Source: Verrucomicrobia bacterium IMCC26134
Lineage (GTDB): Bacteria; Verrucomicrobiota; Verrucomicrobiia; Opitutales; Opitutaceae
Direction: 5' to 3'
Assembly (NCBI GenBank): GCA_000972765.1
Contig: CP011265.1
Coordinates: forward strand, 248,001 to 312,000
DNA length: 64,000 nt
Shown in pieces: positions 42,012 through 50,823 of this stretch. Numbering within the stretch: position 1 is the first letter of the stretch; the number at the start of each line of letters is the position of its first letter. A program made the translations under genes and the position numbers. The notes under the pieces were generated by a model that was given only the letters and a program-made list of their open reading frames with translations, was not told the origin of the DNA and searched no databases.

Positions 42012-42476
42012 ATGCTCCACGTCGTCTTATTCCAGCCCGAGATCCCGCAGAACACGGGCAACATCGGGCGCATGTGTGCGATCACGAAGTCGCGACTGCA
42101 CCTGATTCATCCGCTGGGCTTTAAAATCACCGATGCCGCCTTGCGCCGCGCGGGCATGGATTACTGGTTTTCGCTCGATGTGCACCAGCACGCGGATTGG
42201 GGCGCATTCAAAGCCAGTCCGCACGCACCCCAACGACTTTGGCTCATCGAGACCGGTCCCAGGCGCACCATCTGGGATGCGCGTTTTCAGGATGGCGACG
42301 GCCTGATTTTTGGCAACGAAGGGCACGGCTCGCCCGCCTGGCTTTATGAGGAGATGGGCGAGGCGCTCAGCGTCACGATTCCCCAGGCTAACACCGCGTT
42401 GCGTTCGCTCAACCTGAGCACGGCGGCGGGCGTGGCCTGCTACGAGGCGCTTCGCCAGATCGGCATGCCGGAGTAG
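42012..42476 (+). CDS. trmL: tRNA (cytidine(34)-2'-O)-methyltransferase TrmL
   Basis: A 154-residue SPOUT-family methyltransferase that methylates the 2'-hydroxyl of the wobble nucleotide of certain leucine tRNAs. Family signatures are present: LFQPEIPQNTGNIGR, HLIHPLGFKITDAALRRAGM, LIFGNEGHGSP, and the knotted C-terminus TALRSLNLSTAAGVACYEAL. The protein is minimal, as usual for TrmL, and acts as a dimer. It is last in the smpB-thrB-trmL run and ends convergent to the DUF2071 gene. Confidence 0.95.
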   Translation: MLHVVLFQPEIPQNTGNIGRMCAITKSRLHLIHPLGFKITDAALRRAGMDYWFSLDVHQHADWGAFKASPHAPQRLWLIETGPRRTIWDARFQDGDGLIFGNEGHGSPAWLYEEMGEALSVTIPQANTALRSLNLSTAAGVACYEALRQIGMPE

Positions 42477-42506
42477 GGGCCATGCTTGCTTGCGACGCTT
42501 GCGTGA

Positions 42507-43283
42507 TCACGAAAGGTCGCGAAGGGGGAAAATGGATACGTCCACGCCCGGCGACGTGTGGGCGTGGTCGGCGGGGCGGGCCGGGGAGGGGAATGCGTTG
42601 TCGGTAAAGAGGGTGGTTTCGGCAACGTCGACCTTGGCCGGCGCGACCTTGTAAGGCGTGTGCCAGACCCGTCCGCTCGCGAGCGAACCGTTGCGACGGC
42701 GGGAGAACAGGAGGTAGCGCTCGACCAGAAAAAACTCGAGCGAACCGGGGACGGTCGGTTTGAAGGCTCCAGCGACAGCGGGAGCGTAAGCAAAGGTGTT
42801 GGCGTTCCCGCCAGGGCGCCGGGACTGGAAGCGGGCCTGCGACTCAGGTGTGGCGGGGCGCACGCCCTGCTGGCGGGCAAAGACGTAGGGGAGTGAGAAA
42901 AAAGTGCGAGCGATGCCGACGGCGACGTGGTTGTTGCAGTCAAGGGAGTAGAACCAGACGCCAGGTGTGCCGTCGGCGGTGTGGACGTAGGTGCGCAGAT
43001 TGAGCTCAAGAAACCACGAGAGACCTGGAACAGGCGGGAGAAAACGCGGGCGGATGCGATCCATCCAAAAAGGCACCACTCCGAGAAAGGCGCGGCCCTG
43101 ATGGCAGTCGACATACAGGCCGGGAGGCAGCGTGGCTTGTATCGCTGCACGGTCCCACTCCCAGTGAAGAAAGAGCAGGTGGCGCCAGCTTTGAAACATC
43201 ACCGGTGCGGATGCGGGATGCCCGCCAACGGCTTCGCGTCGGGCAAGAGTGGGGTGGTGGAAAGTGGCAGCTGAATCGCTCAC
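42507..43283 (-). CDS. DUF2071 (YqjF-like) family protein
   Basis: A 258-residue protein of the DUF2071 family, whose members resemble acetoacetate decarboxylase-like folds but have no settled function. The family traits are SWRHLLFLHWEWDRAAIQA, LPPGLYVDCHQGRAFLGVV and TPGVWFYSLDCNN, then the YVFARQQGVRPA region. There is no signal peptide or membrane segment. It is alone on the minus strand, 65 bases downstream of the pseudouridine synthase gene, so could be read from the same transcript. Confidence 0.85.
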   Translation of the reverse strand: MSDSAATFHHPTLARREAVGGHPASAPVMFQSWRHLLFLHWEWDRAAIQATLPPGLYVDCHQGRAFLGVVPFWMDRIRPRFLPPVPGLSWFLELNLRTYVHTADGTPGVWFYSLDCNNHVAVGIARTFFSLPYVFARQQGVRPATPESQARFQSRRPGGNANTFAYAPAVAGAFKPTVPGSLEFFLVERYLLFSRRRNGSLASGRVWHTPYKVAPAKVDVAETTLFTDNAFPSPARPADHAHTSPGVDVSIFPLRDLS

Positions 43284-43348
43284 GCCGACATCATTTCAAG
43301 ACGGCGCCACATGGCAAACCGGGTGGGCGAACCGCGGGCCGCTATCGC

Positions 43349-44053
43349 TTAAAGATCCGGTGAGTCCAGGCTCAGCTCGCGGTAGGCTCCTGGAGCGAGG
43401 TCGCCCAGAGTGAGGTTGCCGAATGCGGTCCGGTGCAGGGCGGTCACGGTGAGACCTGCCGCGGCGGCGAACATGCGACGGACCTGATGGTATTTACCCT
43501 CGATCAAGGTGACTTCGGCGAGGCGCGGGGATATCTGGCGCAGGGTTGCGGGGGCGCAGGGCGACTCCTCGCCATCCAGTTGCAAGGTGCCTGCGGCGAA
43601 GAGCGGGATAAGCTCTGAGGGGAGGTCGCGGTCGAGCGAGGCGTGGTAGATTTTAGGGACCTTGTGCTTGGGCGAGGTCAGGCGGTGGACGAGGTCGGTC
43701 TGGTCGGTGAGCAAAAGCAGGCCGGAGGTCTCCTTATCCAGGCGGCCCACCGTGGTGACGACGGGGTTGCGATCACGCCAGCGTGGCGGGAGCAGATCGT
43801 AAACCAGCGGGGCTTCACGCAGATCGTGCGAGCAGGTGAGTCCGAGCGGTTTGTTGAGGAGAAGCAGCAGCCCTTCGGGGTGGTCGAGGGGCTCGCCGTC
43901 GATGCGAACCGCAGCGGCGGCGGGTTTCAGGCCCGGATCGGATGCGACCTTGCCGGCGACGGAAATGCGGCCGGCCTTGAGCCAGTCGCGGGCGTCGCGG
44001 CGGGAGCAATAACCGAGGCTGGAGAGAAGTTGGTCGAGGCGTCGGGCGGTCAT
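43349..44053 (-). CDS. Ribosomal pseudouridine synthase, RsuA type
   Basis: A 234-residue enzyme of the RsuA/RluB/RluE/RluF group that isomerises uridine in ribosomal RNA. Residues 1-60 form an S4 RNA-binding domain (MTARRLDQLLSSLGYCSRRD). The catalytic aspartate is in TTVGRLDKETSGLLLLTDQ, flanked by LLLNKPLGLTCSHD and EGKYHQVRRMFAA. RsuA (16S position 516) fits best, since the LLNKPLGLTCSH motif resembles RsuA more than RluB, but this is a judgement by eye. It diverges from the ABC exporter with about 195 bases between starts. Confidence 0.87.
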   Translation of the reverse strand: MTARRLDQLLSSLGYCSRRDARDWLKAGRISVAGKVASDPGLKPAAAAVRIDGEPLDHPEGLLLLLNKPLGLTCSHDLREAPLVYDLLPPRWRDRNPVVTTVGRLDKETSGLLLLTDQTDLVHRLTSPKHKVPKIYHASLDRDLPSELIPLFAAGTLQLDGEESPCAPATLRQISPRLAEVTLIEGKYHQVRRMFAAAAGLTVTALHRTAFGNLTLGDLAPGAYRELSLDSPDL

Positions 44054-44248
44054 GGTGGCGATGAATGGGAATGTGGCCTACGAACCGCCGGCAAGGACAT
44101 GCTAAAAGAGTCGCACGGAAGAATTCGTTCACCCGCGAGCTCAACGGGCGGGTAACGGGGTGGTTTTACGATGGCGCGATTCCGGGCTGATTTTCCCTCG
44201 CTCAGACCCGAACGAGCGCCGAGGCTGCCCCGTCTCGATTTCGCATCC

Positions 44249-46033
44249 ATGTCTAACGCTTCTTCCTCCGCTGAGTCCAGGTCGCCCACTGCTTTCCAGC
44301 GTTTTCTCGGCCTTGTGCGTCCGCAGGCGGGGCAGATCGCGTTTGGTGTCGTGCTGATCTTGCTGGCGACGGCGGTGACCTTGCCCGCCCCTTGGATTTT
44401 TAAACTGGTGATAGATGACGCCCTGCCGTCGAAGGACGTGGAGAAGCTGGGCTTTTTGCTGGCGCTCTTCGCGGGTTTGTTCGTCGCGCGGGCTCTGCTG
44501 ACCCTCTGGCGCAATCGCGTGCTGCAATACGCCGGGATGCGGGTGACGTGCGACATGCGCATCGCGCTCTTCCGTCATCTGCAATCGCTTTCGCTGCGCT
44601 ATTTCGACGCCAACCAGACCGGCAAGGTGATCAGCCGAATCACCCAAGACACGGGCGAACTCTACGGTCTGACGAATAACTTCCTCATCAACCTCATCGC
44701 CGATTCGGTGACGGTGGTCGGGGTGTTGTGTTTCCTTTATTGGGTCGAGTGGCGGCTTGCGCTGGCGGTTACGCTGGTGCTGCCCCTGTTCGTGATAAAC
44801 TACCTCCACAATCGTCGCAAAATGAAGACGGAGGCGCGCCTGCATCGCGACAACTGGGACCAGGTCGTCGGCTTCGTGCAGGAGCGGGTGGCGGCGGCGC
44901 GCGTCGTGAAATCCTTCGGCCGCGAGGAGGCCGAGGTCGATGCCTTTGCCAGCGGCATCAATGCGGACTACTTTAACTTTTCCCGTATTGTCCTCCGCAA
45001 TACCCGCCTGAGTGTGATCGCCGACATGCTCGCGTCGCTGGGCGGTATGATCGTCCTGGGGCTCGGCGGCTGGTTCGTCATCCGTGGCGAGATGCAGGTT
45101 GGCACTCTGGTGGCTTTTAATGCCTACATCGTCTACGTCTTCCCGCCCATCGTGCGCTTCGTGGATTTATCGACTGTTTTTCAGCGGGCGAACGCCGCGT
45201 TGGAGAACATCTTTGCGATTTTCGACACCCGGCCCGAGATCGCGGACGATTTGGGGAAACCTGCCCTGCCCGCTCCGGCGCGAGGCGAGGTGGAGTTCGT
45301 AAACGTGAGTTTCGATTACGACTTGGAGCCGCCCGGAAGGGGCAGACCGCGCACCTTGACTGAAGTGAGCTTCACGATTCCCGCCGGTCGGATGGTCGCC
45401 ATCGTGGGACCCAGCGGCTCGGGCAAGACGACCCTCATCAACCTGATCGCACGCTTCTATGATCCTGCTTCGGGCGAGGTGCGGGTGGATGGCATCGACA
45501 TTCGGAGCGTATCCGTCGGCTCTTTACGAAGTCAGATCGGCATCGTGCTGCAGGATAACGTGCTTTTTTCCGGCACGCTGGAGGACAATATCAAATACGG
45601 TCGTCCCGACGCCACCCGGGAGCAGATCCTTGACGCGGCCACGGTGGCGAATGCGCATGAGTTCATCGTCAAACTGCCCGATGGCTATTCCACCGTGGTT
45701 GGCGAGCGAGGCTCGAAGCTATCCGGCGGCCAGCGTCAACGCGTGGCGATTGCCCGGGCGATCTTGAAGGATCCGCGCATCTTGATTTTTGACGAGGCGA
45801 CAAGCGCGCTCGACACCCAGTCGGAACGCTTGATCCAGCAGGCCATGGAACGGTTGATGAAAGGACGCACCACCTTCGTCATCGCGCACCGGTTGAGCAC
45901 GATTCAGATGGCGGACACCATTTTGGTGATGGATGCGGGCCGTTTGGTGGAAAGTGGACGGCATGAGGAGCTGGTGGCGCGCGGCGGCCTGTATTCGCGT
46001 CTGCACGCCTTGCAGTTTCAGGAGCCCGTCTAG
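44249..46033 (+). CDS. ABC exporter, fused membrane and ATPase domains (MsbA/LmrA type)
   Basis: A half-transporter of about 594 residues. Six transmembrane helices (about 30-330) precede the ATPase, which has Walker A VGPSGSGKTTLINLIA, Q-loop VLQDNVLFSGTLEDN, signature LSGGQRQRVAIARAIL, Walker B LIFDEATSALD and H-loop IAHRLSTIQMAD, all intact. It is a second lipid or drug exporter in the window besides the MsbA-like one, and its neighbours (rsuA-type gene, queC) do not indicate the substrate. An ATG at 44171 would add 26 residues; 44249 fits the usual N-terminus. Confidence 0.87.
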   Translation: MSNASSSAESRSPTAFQRFLGLVRPQAGQIAFGVVLILLATAVTLPAPWIFKLVIDDALPSKDVEKLGFLLALFAGLFVARALLTLWRNRVLQYAGMRVTCDMRIALFRHLQSLSLRYFDANQTGKVISRITQDTGELYGLTNNFLINLIADSVTVVGVLCFLYWVEWRLALAVTLVLPLFVINYLHNRRKMKTEARLHRDNWDQVVGFVQERVAAARVVKSFGREEAEVDAFASGINADYFNFSRIVLRNTRLSVIADMLASLGGMIVLGLGGWFVIRGEMQVGTLVAFNAYIVYVFPPIVRFVDLSTVFQRANAALENIFAIFDTRPEIADDLGKPALPAPARGEVEFVNVSFDYDLEPPGRGRPRTLTEVSFTIPAGRMVAIVGPSGSGKTTLINLIARFYDPASGEVRVDGIDIRSVSVGSLRSQIGIVLQDNVLFSGTLEDNIKYGRPDATREQILDAATVANAHEFIVKLPDGYSTVVGERGSKLSGGQRQRVAIARAILKDPRILIFDEATSALDTQSERLIQQAMERLMKGRTTFVIAHRLSTIQMADTILVMDAGRLVESGRHEELVARGGLYSRLHALQFQEPV

Positions 46034-46043
46034 GCGCCGGGCC

Positions 46044-46066
46044 AAAGTAACCTAATAGGTTACTTT
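46044..46066. repeat. Perfect palindrome between the ABC exporter and queC
   Basis: AAAGTAACCT and its exact reverse complement AGGTTACTTT flank a three-base centre, AAT. It starts 11 bases after the exporter stop and lies about 63 bases before queC. It could act as a weak bidirectional terminator (its arms end in A and T runs) or as a dimeric repressor operator for queC. The AT-rich content stands out from GC-rich surroundings. Confidence 0.8.
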
Positions 46067-46128
46067 GTAGCGTGGGCGTGGAGTTGCGTCGGGGCGCGAC
46101 GGGCGCAAGGTGGTTGAAATTCTTACAC

Positions 46129-46854
46129 ATGAAAGTCGTGGTTCTATGTTCCGGCGGGATGGATTCGGTGACTGCGCTGCACTGGGCGGCGCGCGAGCAC
46201 ACGGTGGTGGCGGCCCTGAGCTGCGACTACGGTGCGAAACACGGCGCCCGCGAACTGCCGATGGCGGCGGCGCAGGCGGCGCTGCTCGGTCTGCGGCATG
46301 AAGTGGTGAAGCTGGATTTTGTGAACCGCCTTTTTGCGTCGGCGCTGCTGCAGTCGGGCGGGGACATCCCCGAGGGCCACTACGAGGCGGAGAACATGAA
46401 GCAAACGGTGGTGCCCTTCCGGAATGCAATTTTCCTGAGCATTGCCTGCGGCTTTGCGGAAAGCGCGGGGGCCGAGGGGCTCGTTATCGCGGCGCACGGC
46501 GGCGACCACGCGATCTACCCGGATTGCCGTGAGGAGTTCATGGCTGCGATGGGCGATGCGATGCGGCTGGGCACCTATGCGGGCGTGCAACTGCTGCGCC
46601 CGTTTATCGCGATGGACAAGGGTCGTATCGCGGCGCTGGGCACGCAGCTCGGCGTGGATTTCAAGCGCACCTGGTCGTGTTATAAAGGGGGCGCGGACGG
46701 CGCGCTGCATTGCGGCAAATGCGGAACCTGTGTGGAGCGACGCGAAGCCTTCGCGCTGGCTGGCCTGACCGATCCGACGGAGTATCAGGACAAGGGACCG
46801 CTCCCGTCCTCACCGGGCAAAGGAAATGTGGCGGGAGGCGCGGGCTTATGTTGA
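46129..46854 (+). CDS. queC: 7-cyano-7-deazaguanine synthase QueC
   Basis: A 241-residue ATP-dependent enzyme that converts 7-carboxy-7-deazaguanine to preQ0 with ammonia, in queuosine biosynthesis. The PP-loop is VLCSGGMDSVTAL, and the zinc site is CYKGG... then HCGKCGTCVERREAF, giving the four cysteines. EAENMKQTVVPFRNAIFLS and AAHGGDHAIYPDCR are also conserved. I selected the ATG at 46129 over one 57 bases upstream. Its last 7 bases overlap the queE start, a tight translational coupling. No riboswitch was seen in the leader. Confidence 0.95.
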   Translation: MKVVVLCSGGMDSVTALHWAAREHTVVAALSCDYGAKHGARELPMAAAQAALLGLRHEVVKLDFVNRLFASALLQSGGDIPEGHYEAENMKQTVVPFRNAIFLSIACGFAESAGAEGLVIAAHGGDHAIYPDCREEFMAAMGDAMRLGTYAGVQLLRPFIAMDKGRIAALGTQLGVDFKRTWSCYKGGADGALHCGKCGTCVERREAFALAGLTDPTEYQDKGPLPSSPGKGNVAGGAGLC

Positions 46855-47558
46855 TCTCGGAGACGTTTTATTCGATCCAAGGCGAAGGGGAGCTGACCGG
46901 CGTGCCCTCGTTTTTCATCCGCACCAGCGGGTGTAATCTGCGCTGCGCCTGGTGCGATACGCCCTATGCGTCCTGGCGTCCGGAGGGGACGCAGCGCTCG
47001 GTGGATCAATTGGTGGCGGAGGTGAGGGCGCAACCGGGCCGGCACGTGGTGTTGACGGGCGGCGAGCCGATGATCGCGCCGGAGTTGCCTGTGCTGGCCG
47101 CGGCGTTGCGGGCAGCGGGGTTTCATATCACCATCGAGACGGCAGGCACGGTGGCACCGGCGGGAATCGCCTGCGATCTGGCATCGATCTCTCCGAAGCT
47201 GGCCAACTCGACGCCAACGCTGGAGGCGGCGGGCGAAGGTTGGGTCTCGCGTCATGAGGCGACTCGCTGGCAGCCTCACGTGCTTCGTGCGTGGTTGGCG
47301 GCGTATGACTATCAGTTGAAGTTCGTGGCGGCTGCACCGGCCGACCTGGACGAAATCTCGGCTCGACTGGCGGAACTCACCGGGCGGGGGGCTGGCGTGA
47401 AAATACCTGCTCACAAAGTATTGGTCATGCCGGAAGGCACGACGATGGAGCGTCTGCGTTCACGGGCGGATTGGCTGGGCGAGGCCTGCAAGGCTCGCGG
47501 CTGGCGTTACGCCCACCGTCTACACGTGGAGCTCTACGGCAACAAACGCGGAACCTGA
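46848..47558 (+). CDS. queE: 7-carboxy-7-deazaguanine synthase QueE (radical SAM)
   Basis: A 236-residue radical SAM enzyme that contracts the pterin ring to make CDG, the QueC substrate. The cluster motif is CNLRCAWC (CxxxCxxC), preceded by ETFYSIQGEGELTGVPSFFI, and followed by LTGGEPMIAPEL for SAM binding and a C-terminal HVELYGNKRGT, the QueE ending. Overlap with queC by 7 bases suggests one transcript. QueD, FolE and Tgt are not in this window, so the pathway is split across loci. Confidence 0.95.
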   Translation: MLISETFYSIQGEGELTGVPSFFIRTSGCNLRCAWCDTPYASWRPEGTQRSVDQLVAEVRAQPGRHVVLTGGEPMIAPELPVLAAALRAAGFHITIETAGTVAPAGIACDLASISPKLANSTPTLEAAGEGWVSRHEATRWQPHVLRAWLAAYDYQLKFVAAAPADLDEISARLAELTGRGAGVKIPAHKVLVMPEGTTMERLRSRADWLGEACKARGWRYAHRLHVELYGNKRGT

Positions 47559-47577
47559 GGACTGATTCTTACACCTG

Positions 47578-48276
47578 ATGGCGCGTAAAAGAAGACTGTT
47601 CCGGGAGAAGCTGAGGGAGGCATTGAGGGCGGCGAGGCGAGAGGCTGCGTTGCGGCCCAAGCCGAGGAAGCTCTCGGAGGAAGTGGCGGCATTAAGGGAT
47701 CGTTTCGAGGCCGGGCCTCTGACGCTCGGCGATGCGGTGCTGGTGCTGCAGGGGCGGGCATGGACGCTGGTGTTGATCCTGCTCGCGCTGCCTTTTATCA
47801 CACCTATCCCGCTGCCGTTTTTGTCCACGCCTCTTGGACTGGCGATCGCGTTGATATCGCTCCGGATGTCGCTCGGCCAGAAGCCTTGGTTGCCGGAACG
47901 ACTGCTGGCGAAGCCCTTGCCGCCGGGTTTTTTCGGGGCGGTATTGAAGTTCTCCGGGCGGGTGCTGCGCATCTTGGAGAAGCTTTTACACCCCCGCGCC
48001 GCATGGCTGGCGGAGACGCCTGCCTTGATGAAGATGCATGCGTTCACGATGATGCTGGCTGCTTTAGTCCTGCTGCTGCCGTTGCCGGTGCCGTTCACCA
48101 ATTCATTTCCCGCCTGGGCAATCGTCTTGATTGCCGGAGGGTTATTGGAGCGCGATGGCTTGGCGATCGCGCTGGGCTATGGGGTCGGAGCGGGCGGGGT
48201 GGCTTTTTTTTATTTCCTTGGCGAAGCGGCTGTGCGGTTGGTCGAAATGCTCAAGATCTGGCTTCTGGGTGGTTGA
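47578..48276 (+). CDS. ExoD-family exopolysaccharide synthesis membrane protein
   Basis: A 232-residue inner-membrane protein of the ExoD family, originally described in rhizobia as affecting exopolysaccharide and alkaline tolerance; molecular function is unclear. Family pieces are LSEEVAALRDRFEAGPLTLGD, GRAWTLVLILLALPF, STPLGLAIALISLRMSLGQ and a C-terminal set of helices (GLLERDGLAIALGYG). Four or five helices are predicted by eye. It begins 19 bases after queE and ends 4 bases before the stop of the convergent cytochrome gene. Whether it shares the queCE transcript is likely but unproven. Confidence 0.85.
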   Translation: MARKRRLFREKLREALRAARREAALRPKPRKLSEEVAALRDRFEAGPLTLGDAVLVLQGRAWTLVLILLALPFITPIPLPFLSTPLGLAIALISLRMSLGQKPWLPERLLAKPLPPGFFGAVLKFSGRVLRILEKLLHPRAAWLAETPALMKMHAFTMMLAALVLLLPLPVPFTNSFPAWAIVLIAGGLLERDGLAIALGYGVGAGGVAFFYFLGEAAVRLVEMLKIWLLGG

Positions 48277-48280
48277 GCGC

Positions 48281-50545
48281 CTATTTCCGCGAACGTTGCG
48301 CGGCGAGGGCGCGAGCGCCGGGGTGGCTTGGGTCGATGGCGAGGGCGCGCGCGAGCGCGGCGTCGGCCGCGAGGGGTTGTCCGAGACGCAAGTGGAGTGT
48401 GGCGCGAGCGTAGGGATAGTCGGCTACTGTCGGCGCGAGGCGCTCGGTTTCTTGAATGAGGGTCACTGCTTCGGGCAGGCGCTCGGCCTGGGCGAGCAGG
48501 AGGGCGAGATTGTAGCGGGTGCGGTGGTCGGATGGATCCCGGGCGACGGCCTCGCGCAAGGCATACTCAGCTTCGGGGAGGCGGCCGGTTTGGGCATAGG
48601 CGAGGCCGGCGCGAAGCATCAATGACGCGTCCTTCGGGGCGAGTTTTCCGGCTTGGAAAAAAGAGTCGGCTGCGGCGTCGAGGTGATCGGCGGCCTGTTG
48701 CACGAGGGCGAGGTTTTCGAGTGGAGCGGCGGAGAGGGGTTCCCATTTGACGGCCTTGCGCACGGCGGCCTCCGCTGCCGGGAAATCCCCGCGGTTGGCG
48801 TGGTATTGGCCGAGGCGGAGTTGCCCGAGGGGCTGATCGGCGGCGATGGCGAGGTAGTTTCGTAATTCAGTCTCCAAAGAAGAACCGGACGCGACGTCGG
48901 CGGGCAAAGCCCAGGCGGCGTCGAGGCGGACAAGACGCACTGGATCGGCGAGGGAGGGACGGAGCCAGCTGGCCGCCTCCGGGTGGCCGGATAGGGCGCG
49001 CACGGCGGCGGCGCGGACGAGCGGGTCGGTGTCGGTCAATGCGGCGCGAGCGGCGGGCACCACTGCGGGTTCACTTTCGGCGTAGCGGGAGGCGAGCTCG
49101 AGCAAGGTTGCCCGCCAGGCGGGGACGTCTTCGGTCTTGAGCAAGGTGAGCAAGGCGGGCGCGGCGTCGGGTGCGCCGGCTTGGGCGGCGGCGATGGCGC
49201 GGGTGCGGGTGCGTTGGCGCGAGTCGGGCTTATCGCCATACCAGCGTGCGGCGGCTTCGACGGCCCAGTCCACGGGTTTGTCGGCGTGGCAGGTCGAGCA
49301 GGCGTTGGGGATGCCGAGTTCACGAGTGAGCAAGGGGTCGGGCCGGGTCCAGCCGTGGTCATGGCGCGGCGAGCGCACGATGTAGTTGGTCACAGGCATG
49401 TGGCACTGCACGCACTGGTTGCCGGTCGAGCCCTCGGCGTGGCGGGAGTGGGCGGTGGGGTTGATGACCGGCGCCTTCAGGGTTCCGCCGGTGGCGTGGC
49501 ACTGCATGCAAAGGGCGTTGTTGGCTACGGGCAGGATCGTTTTTGACGTATGCGGATCGTGGCAATCGAGGCATGTCACGCCGGCGTGGCCCATGCGGCT
49601 GAGCAGGACGGAGCCGTAATTAAACACCTCATCGCGCTGTTTGCCGTCCGGGTAGTAGACGGCCGGATCGGTCGGCAGCGTGATGCGATGGTGGTCGGCA
49701 TAAAGCGAGCCGGGTTTGGCGGCTGAAGGTGGAGTAAGGAGTTCGTTGCGGGCGTGACAGGGAGCGCAGGTTTGCATGGCCTGCTGACGCGAGGCGCGGA
49801 GCGCGGAGACCGGGTCGGCACCCGTGGCTGCGTTGGCGTCGGGACGGACCGTGGCGTGGTTTGCCGGCTGGGGACCGTGGCATTGGATGCAACCGACGCC
49901 TTGCTCGATCCAGGTAGAGGAGTAGCAATCAGACTCGGGCCGGTATCCCTTCTCGAAGCCCGTCATGTGGCAATGTGCGCAGTTGGAGTTCCAATTCATT
50001 CCCCGGCCGGTCCAGTGCCCCCACTCACCGGGTTTGCGGTGCTCGTCGGGGAATACGTTGAACCACTCTTTTTTATTCGGATCCCAGGCGAGATCTACGG
50101 CCTGCCACCTCCCTCCGGTGGTGCTGGCGAGCATCTGCCGGGCTGGCAGATTACCTAAAATCATCTCGATGACGACGGGCGAAGCCCCGGGGGTGGCGGT
50201 TGACGACGTATCCAACATTTGGGGATGCCGTCCGGAGCACTCGACATGGAAGCGTGCGCCGGCGTCGGAGGCATCACGGGCGGGAATGAAGGCATCGCTA
50301 TCGAGGGAGAGATCGACCCGGCGGTTGGCGAGATGATGATCGGTGCCGGACCAAGCGGCGAAGGCTTCGGCATGGCAGGCGCGGCAGGACTCGGATGTCT
50401 GGGCTGCAGGCGCGGGTAGTTCAGGAGCAGGCGCAGTGGCGGTTGGGCTCTTGGTCTGCGCTGGTCTGCAGGCGGCAAGCCAGGCGACTACGATGGCGAT
50501 GAGCGCGAGACGGAGAAAGGAATGTGAAAAGAGGCGGGATGACAC
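48281..50545 (-). CDS. Octaheme c-type cytochrome lipoprotein with HEAT and TPR repeats
   Basis: A 754-residue envelope protein. A lipobox-like WLAAC puts a lipid on Cys26. Eight CxxCH heme sites are at residues 54, 189, 219, 260, 325, 346, 378 and 416, in a cytochrome c554/DmsE-like order with a distal-histidine-rich spacing. HEAT-like repeats (LRPSLADPVRLVRLDAAWAL) follow from about 430 to 560, then TPR-like repeats (AALENLALVQ-type pairs, ending ALAIDPSHPGARAL) to the end. Probable roles are multi-electron transfer in the periplasm, for example nitrite, hydroxylamine or extracellular acceptor reduction; none is proven. The start codon is GTG. Convergent with ExoD by 4 bases. Confidence 0.85.
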   Translation of the reverse strand: MSSRLFSHSFLRLALIAIVVAWLAACRPAQTKSPTATAPAPELPAPAAQTSESCRACHAEAFAAWSGTDHHLANRRVDLSLDSDAFIPARDASDAGARFHVECSGRHPQMLDTSSTATPGASPVVIEMILGNLPARQMLASTTGGRWQAVDLAWDPNKKEWFNVFPDEHRKPGEWGHWTGRGMNWNSNCAHCHMTGFEKGYRPESDCYSSTWIEQGVGCIQCHGPQPANHATVRPDANAATGADPVSALRASRQQAMQTCAPCHARNELLTPPSAAKPGSLYADHHRITLPTDPAVYYPDGKQRDEVFNYGSVLLSRMGHAGVTCLDCHDPHTSKTILPVANNALCMQCHATGGTLKAPVINPTAHSRHAEGSTGNQCVQCHMPVTNYIVRSPRHDHGWTRPDPLLTRELGIPNACSTCHADKPVDWAVEAAARWYGDKPDSRQRTRTRAIAAAQAGAPDAAPALLTLLKTEDVPAWRATLLELASRYAESEPAVVPAARAALTDTDPLVRAAAVRALSGHPEAASWLRPSLADPVRLVRLDAAWALPADVASGSSLETELRNYLAIAADQPLGQLRLGQYHANRGDFPAAEAAVRKAVKWEPLSAAPLENLALVQQAADHLDAAADSFFQAGKLAPKDASLMLRAGLAYAQTGRLPEAEYALREAVARDPSDHRTRYNLALLLAQAERLPEAVTLIQETERLAPTVADYPYARATLHLRLGQPLAADAALARALAIDPSHPGARALAAQRSRK

Positions 50546-50823
50546 GACGTGGAAAAACCGGCGGCAAAGGAAGCCGCGATTAAACAGGCGGAACTGTAAT
50601 CACCGGAGGCCTTTCGATAAAAGCACAGAAGATTATCACTGCAGATTGTGACGCATGATCCGGCATCCAGTGACTAGGGTTAATTATTCACGTGGAGCCA
50701 CTGGGGTTTCGCACCGATCGTTTCTGGAGTCACTTGGCGATGTTACTGGAAGGTTTCGCGCCTATTGTATCATCTTAGACACAAGATTTTGGTGCACGAG
50801 TGTGTGGAGTCCGCGCACAACTC

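Noticed and set aside
46034-46128. preQ1 riboswitch in the queC leader
   Set aside because: The hairpin here is a plain palindrome; I could not find the conserved preQ1 aptamer bases or the A-rich tail.
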